From Haladaptatus caseinilyticus (lineage in GTDB: Archaea; Halobacteriota; Halobacteria; Halobacteriales; Haladaptataceae): a stretch of 64,000 nt of DNA. Positions within the stretch are counted from its first letter, which is position 1. Each line of letters opens with the position of its first letter. The translations under genes and the position numbers were made by a program. Below are positions 63,955-64,000 of this stretch, piece by piece. A model generated the notes under the pieces. It did not search any database and was not told the DNA's origin. It saw nothing but the letters and a program-made list of their open reading frames with translations. The stretch lies in NCBI RefSeq assembly GCF_026248685.1, contig NZ_CP111036.1, positions 1,302,001 to 1,366,000 of the forward strand, given 5' to 3'.

Positions 63955-64000
63955 ATGCCAGAAGGATACGTCTGTGACGAGTGCGGTGACTTTCTTACAG
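63955..64000 (+). CDS. Start of a zinc-ribbon-like gene, cut by the window end
   Basis: Only 15 codons are present: MPEGYVCDECGDFLT. The CxxC pair suggests a zinc-ribbon protein. AT-rich TATA-like sequence (ATATGTAATAAAAC) lies just upstream, supporting the start. The rest is outside the window, so no product can be named. Confidence 0.4.
   Translation, partial: MPEGYVCDECGDFLT

Noticed and set aside
1-64000. CRISPR arrays, insertion sequences, prophage and rRNA.
   Set aside because: No regularly spaced repeats, transposase or integrase genes, or rRNA-like sequence were seen.

Overview
The window is chromosomal DNA of a halophilic archaeon (class Halobacteria). Proteins are strongly acidic, codons end mostly in G or C, and most genes have a TATA element about 25-30 bases before the start codon instead of a ribosome binding site, which implies leaderless transcripts. 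Archaeal markers include translation initiation factor 1A, ribosomal protein S6e, a RadA-family recombinase, an archaeal RNase P RNA and archaeal-type valyl-tRNA synthetase. Exported proteins carry twin-arginine signals and lipoboxes. The genus cannot be fixed from the sequence. The region looks like ordinary core chromosome: there is no rRNA operon, CRISPR array, insertion sequence or obvious prophage.

Layout. 0-10 kb: an MFS carrier, a sequon-rich membrane protein, a DUF3267 metalloprotease, eIF1A, tRNA-Lys(UUU), an M20 peptidase, a ParB-like HTH protein, a zinc-finger-like protein, a VOC protein, a short-chain dehydrogenase and a Rieske protein. 10-20 kb: an RNA ligase directly behind a beta-CASP ribonuclease, an aldehyde dehydrogenase, an RDD membrane protein, a metallophosphoesterase, S6e with two coupled haloarchaeal proteins, and a receiver-PAS-histidine kinase. 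20-30 kb: a large exported Gln/Asn-rich repeat protein, a TAT-exported trypsin-like lipoprotein, a RadA-like protein, a mini YHS protein, BtpA-like and DHH proteins, a TAT-exported deacylase and three Usp proteins. 31-38 kb: a complete peptide ABC transporter with fused ATPases, followed by small membrane proteins. 38-47 kb: hydrolase, nucleotidyltransferase, dihydroorotase, lipoate ligase, M23-like protein, DUF4385 protein, a nicotinamidase-like hydrolase and nicotinate phosphoribosyltransferase (NAD salvage), and AMMECR1. 47-57 kb: RNase P RNA, a zinc/cadmium-type P-type ATPase with a CDF exporter, an unusual metzincin lipoprotein, aminopeptidase and ValRS. 57-64 kb: exported nuclease-lamin-tail and CAP proteins, a two-gene K+/H+ antiporter system, 6-phosphogluconate dehydrogenase, a methyltransferase and a membrane-anchored ferredoxin.

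The most unusual items are (1) the exported protein at 20164-21618, built from five ~48-residue Gln/Asn repeats that resemble curlin-type beta-solenoid repeats in layout, with two adjacent palindromes upstream; (2) the lipoprotein at 51588-52634, which appears to be a metzincin duplicated in tandem with a second copy whose zinc site is destroyed; (3) the beta-CASP nuclease/RNA ligase pair; (4) a perfect 32-bp palindrome inside the last codons of the Rieske gene; and (5) a CxxC leader peptide and an 11-bp inverted repeat in front of the metal ATPase. Several genes too short for routine calling are also described (48-aa YHS protein, and 30-aa and 36-aa membrane peptides).
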